Positions 62,105-64,000 of a stretch of 64,000 nt of DNA are shown piece after piece. Origin of the DNA: Woeseia sp. (GTDB lineage: Bacteria > Pseudomonadota > Gammaproteobacteria > Steroidobacterales > Woeseiaceae); the NCBI GenBank assembly GCA_021773015.1, contig JAJFKW010000001.1:3145305-3209304 (forward strand), given 5' to 3'. A program made the position numbers and the translations under genes. The notes beneath the pieces were generated by a model. The model searched no databases, was not told the DNA's origin, and worked only from the letters and a program-made list of their open reading frames with translations. The first letter of the stretch is position 1. Each line of letters begins with the position of its first letter.

Positions 62105-63135
62105 CGAGGCTTCCCGCCGCAAGAATCGCGCACGATCAGTTTTGGGGCCATCAACTTCGATTCGACGGGTCGGTCCTCTATGAGAGCGACGATTCCTTCG
62201 ACCAGACCTTCGCCGCCTAGTCGCGCATTTTGCTGAACGGTGGTCAAGGCCGGCGAAACATGTGCTGCCAATGGCATGTCGTCGAACCCGACGACGCTAA
62301 CATCTTCCGGCACTGATATGCCGTTGTCAGCTAACGCCCGCATTGCGCCGATCGCGATCAAGTCGGTGACGGCAAAAATCGCGTCGAACGAAACACCTTT
62401 TGATAGCAACTGCTGCACGGCGTCGTAGCCTAGTTCTTCGGAGTTATCGGCCGGCACGTGGAGTTCGTCGCCCGGTGTCACACCTGCGCCGCGCAAGGCT
62501 CTGACATAGCCCGCGTATCGCGCGGCATGCTCAGGACTCCGACGTGCCCGTCGGCCAACATAGGCAATATTCTTTCGACCGAGATCGAGCAAATGTTGCG
62601 TTGCCTGCCGACCGCCACTCTCGTTGTCGCAGCCGAACGAATGCCCGGGTTGGTCGTTGACAATGGGTCCCCAAATCATGAAGCGCGTATGGGCAGTGGC
62701 CAGTGCGTCCAGTTTTTCCCTGTACTCGGCGTAGTCGCCGTAGCCGAGCAATATCAGACCGTCCGCCCGATGACTTGCTTGGTATTCGATATGCCAGTCG
62801 TCGGTGAGTTGCTGCAGAGAAACGAGAACGTCATAACCGCGTCGAGCGGCCGCGCGCGTTATGTTGTCGAGCATTGACCAGAAAAACAAGTTCATCTTCT
62901 TGTCGGTGCCGTCGGTTTCATCGAATAACAATAATGCGAGCGTACTGCTCTGGTGCGTACGCAGTCCGGCCGCGTTGCGGTTGACGAAGTAGTTAAGTTC
63001 TCGAGCTATTTTCTGGATGCGGTCGCGCGTCTCCGGTCGGACCAAAGGACTATTGCGAAGCGCGCGGGAAACCGTTGCCTGAGACACGCCGGCTATATCG
63101 GCAATATCACGTGATGTCGGGTTCTCCATCTTCAT
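62101..63135 (-). CDS. LacI-family transcriptional regulator (MalR-like)
   Basis: A 344-residue regulator. The N-terminal helix-turn-helix (SRDIADIAGVSQATVSRALR at about 8-27) and hinge helix (RNAAGLRTHQ) are classic LacI. A periplasmic-binding-protein-like effector domain follows (about 60-340) with HSFGCDNESGGRQATQHLLD and VVGFDDMPLAAHVSPALTTV. It is the only regulator inside the glucan locus and the best candidate for the TGNATACGNNTNCA operators, which have the CG centre typical of this family. The effector is probably maltose or a dextrin. No operator copy is seen in its own upstream region. Confidence 0.9.
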   Translation of the reverse strand: MKMENPTSRDIADIAGVSQATVSRALRNSPLVRPETRDRIQKIARELNYFVNRNAAGLRTHQSSTLALLLFDETDGTDKKMNLFFWSMLDNITRAAARRGYDVLVSLQQLTDDWHIEYQASHRADGLILLGYGDYAEYREKLDALATAHTRFMIWGPIVNDQPGHSFGCDNESGGRQATQHLLDLGRKNIAYVGRRARRSPEHAARYAGYVRALRGAGVTPGDELHVPADNSEELGYDAVQQLLSKGVSFDAIFAVTDLIAIGAMRALADNGISVPEDVSVVGFDDMPLAAHVSPALTTVQQNARLGGEGLVEGIVALIEDRPVESKLMAPKLIVRDSCGGKPR

Positions 63136-63268
63136 CGACGCAATACTAGTCGATTAACGGACTGTTACTAGAAATTTTTTGGGGTTCTTGGCCCAAACCG
63201 CCGAAAATTTGCACTAGTGAGCCCGGGCTTTCGGGAGCGTAGAGAGCCTGTGTGTGGCGAATTACGAC

Positions 63269-63760
63269 TCAGGCTGCAATAGGTAGCTGAGATAGGCTTC
63301 GGCGGTGACTCTGCCAACAGTAGAAATGCAGATCCACAACCTTCGACTGTGTCTTCAGGGCTTTTGCTGTCGGTGTTTCGCCGTCCAAGGCATAATGGCA
63401 GCGCTGATGATTGTAGCGTTCTGTGAAGTGATGCAATTTTCGCCGCAGGTCACTAGCGCTCCAGAAAGGCACACGGTCGAGATACTCTCGCCGAACTGTG
63501 CCGATGAGTCGCTCCACGAAACAGGGAGAGAGCGGTACATGGGGCGCAGTCTTAACTTCGGTAACTTCGAGTATTCGAAGATTAGCCTTCCACCGATGGA
63601 AACGGAATAGCGGATCATTGTCACTACTGCTGTATATCGGCGGTTCTGTGCCGCGGATTGCCCGGTTGAACATTCGACACAGTGTGGGTCTATCGACAGT
63701 TCCTGCGTGTATACCAAAGCCAATAATTCGCCACATACAGGTTGAAAAATAAGAAAACAA
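63269..63760 (-). pseudogene. DDE (rve) transposase, 3' part only
   Basis: The frame encodes the C-terminal half of an integrase-core transposase. The second catalytic Asp is in SSDNDPLFRF and the Glu in FVERLIGTVRREYLD, followed by FTERYNHQRCHYALDGETP and a C-terminus WQSHRRSLSQLPIAA familiar from IS481/IS3-like transposases. The region with the first catalytic Asp and the DNA-binding N-terminus is missing, so it is inactive. Confidence 0.75.
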
Positions 63761-63857
63761 AGAGGTGATACAAATCCACCTTTCGATTTTGAATCAATTA
63801 GTGGCTGCGGGAGTTTTGCGTGATTCGGTAGTGCTACGTTATGCATAGTCGGGCAAA

Positions 63858-64000
63858 ACGTGCAACGAACGCCCCTACGACTCTTCAATTATTACAATAA
63901 CTTACGAATCAGTGATCTAACTTCGAACCTAGTACCCGATGAGGAGTGCCAATCGGTTGGTGCATAGTTTCTATTGAGACGGTCGGGAGTTCGAATCTCT
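63858..64000 (+). repeat. Right terminal direct repeat with tRNA-Arg tail
   Basis: This is the counterpart of bases 4-111. After shared blocks (GTGCAACG, ACGCCCC, TTACAAT, GATCTAACTTCGAACC), about 45 extra bases follow before the tRNA tail GGTCGGGAGTTCGAATCTCT (63981-64000), at which the window ends. The extra bases contain a D-loop-like CGGTTGG and a TTTCTAT that could be a decayed anticodon loop. They may therefore be the rest of a degenerate tRNA-Arg gene, but they do not fold as an intact one. Confidence 0.6.

Noticed and set aside
63136-63268. Autoregulatory operator of the LacI-type gene
   Set aside because: I looked for TGNATACGNNTNCA or a close variant upstream of 63135 and found none; the AT-rich stretch near 63170 has no dyad.
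63900-64000. Complete tRNA-Arg gene at the right end
   Set aside because: Although the T arm is perfect and a D-loop-like CGGTTGG and TTTCTAT are present upstream, the anticodon stem does not pair, no 5' acceptor strand is found, and the window ends before the acceptor.

Overview
The window looks like part of the chromosome of a marine or sediment gammaproteobacterium, perhaps near Woeseiaceae or the Xanthomonadales/Chromatiales. This rests on the mix of large TonB-dependent receptors, periplasmic lipoprotein glycosidases, Tat and lipobox signals and a moderate GC content; it is an inference, because there is no rRNA gene or other firm phylogenetic marker. There is no complete tRNA and no CRISPR array. 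Both ends carry the same roughly 110-base sequence ending in the 3' part of a tRNA-Arg gene, and both carry decayed transposase remnants, so the 64 kb sit between direct repeats like a genomic island or hot spot. No integrase gene is visible.

Left part (0.2-8 kb): an IS481-like remnant, then a minus-strand copper-handling operon (cytochrome c, TolC-like protein, multicopper oxidase), all with His/Met-rich segments. Next is a minus-strand uptake group: siderophore-type TonB receptor, PepSY membrane protein and double-cupin protein. Middle-left (8.3-27 kb): an amine/amino-acid catabolic region. It has a periplasmic M20 amidohydrolase, a 2-hydroxyacid dehydrogenase, a minus-strand set (aminotransferase, beta-decarboxylating dehydrogenase, semialdehyde dehydrogenase, aspartoacylase-like) and a divergent plus-strand operon (haloacid dehalogenase, amine oxidase, complete peptide/opine-type ABC transporter with fused ATPases, three-part opine-oxidase-like dehydrogenase), ending at an Lrp-type regulator. 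The substrate is not identified.

Middle (27-36 kb): a DUF1624-type membrane acyltransferase, a probable metal-uptake operon (DUF4198, small periplasmic protein, aldehyde dehydrogenase, HupE/UreJ, membrane-anchored protein), and a zone rearranged by an IS6-family element. That zone holds one complete IS copy, one solitary IS end and genes truncated at both. A lipoprotein hydrolase, a DUF1761 protein and an AraC regulator follow.

Right part (36.5-63.2 kb): a large alpha-glucan/maltodextrin utilisation locus. It has MalQ, a secreted CGTase-like amylase, a TonB receptor, a tryptophan-halogenase homologue, a GH43 and an acetylesterase, four further GH13 enzymes (three with clear lipoprotein signals), a 1411-residue GH31-GH13 fusion, an MFS sugar transporter and a LacI-family regulator. 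The proposed flow is: secreted amylase cuts glucan, the TonB receptor imports dextrins, periplasmic GH13/GH31 enzymes trim them, the MFS carrier imports maltose or glucose, and MalQ processes oligomers in the cytoplasm. A LacI-type operator (TGNATACGNNTNCA) recurs in the five promoter regions of this locus at an almost constant distance upstream of the predicted -10 boxes. This points to one local regulon, possibly with activator geometry. A gapless 166-bp promoter duplication and scars of deleted esterase genes show that the locus was assembled by duplication.
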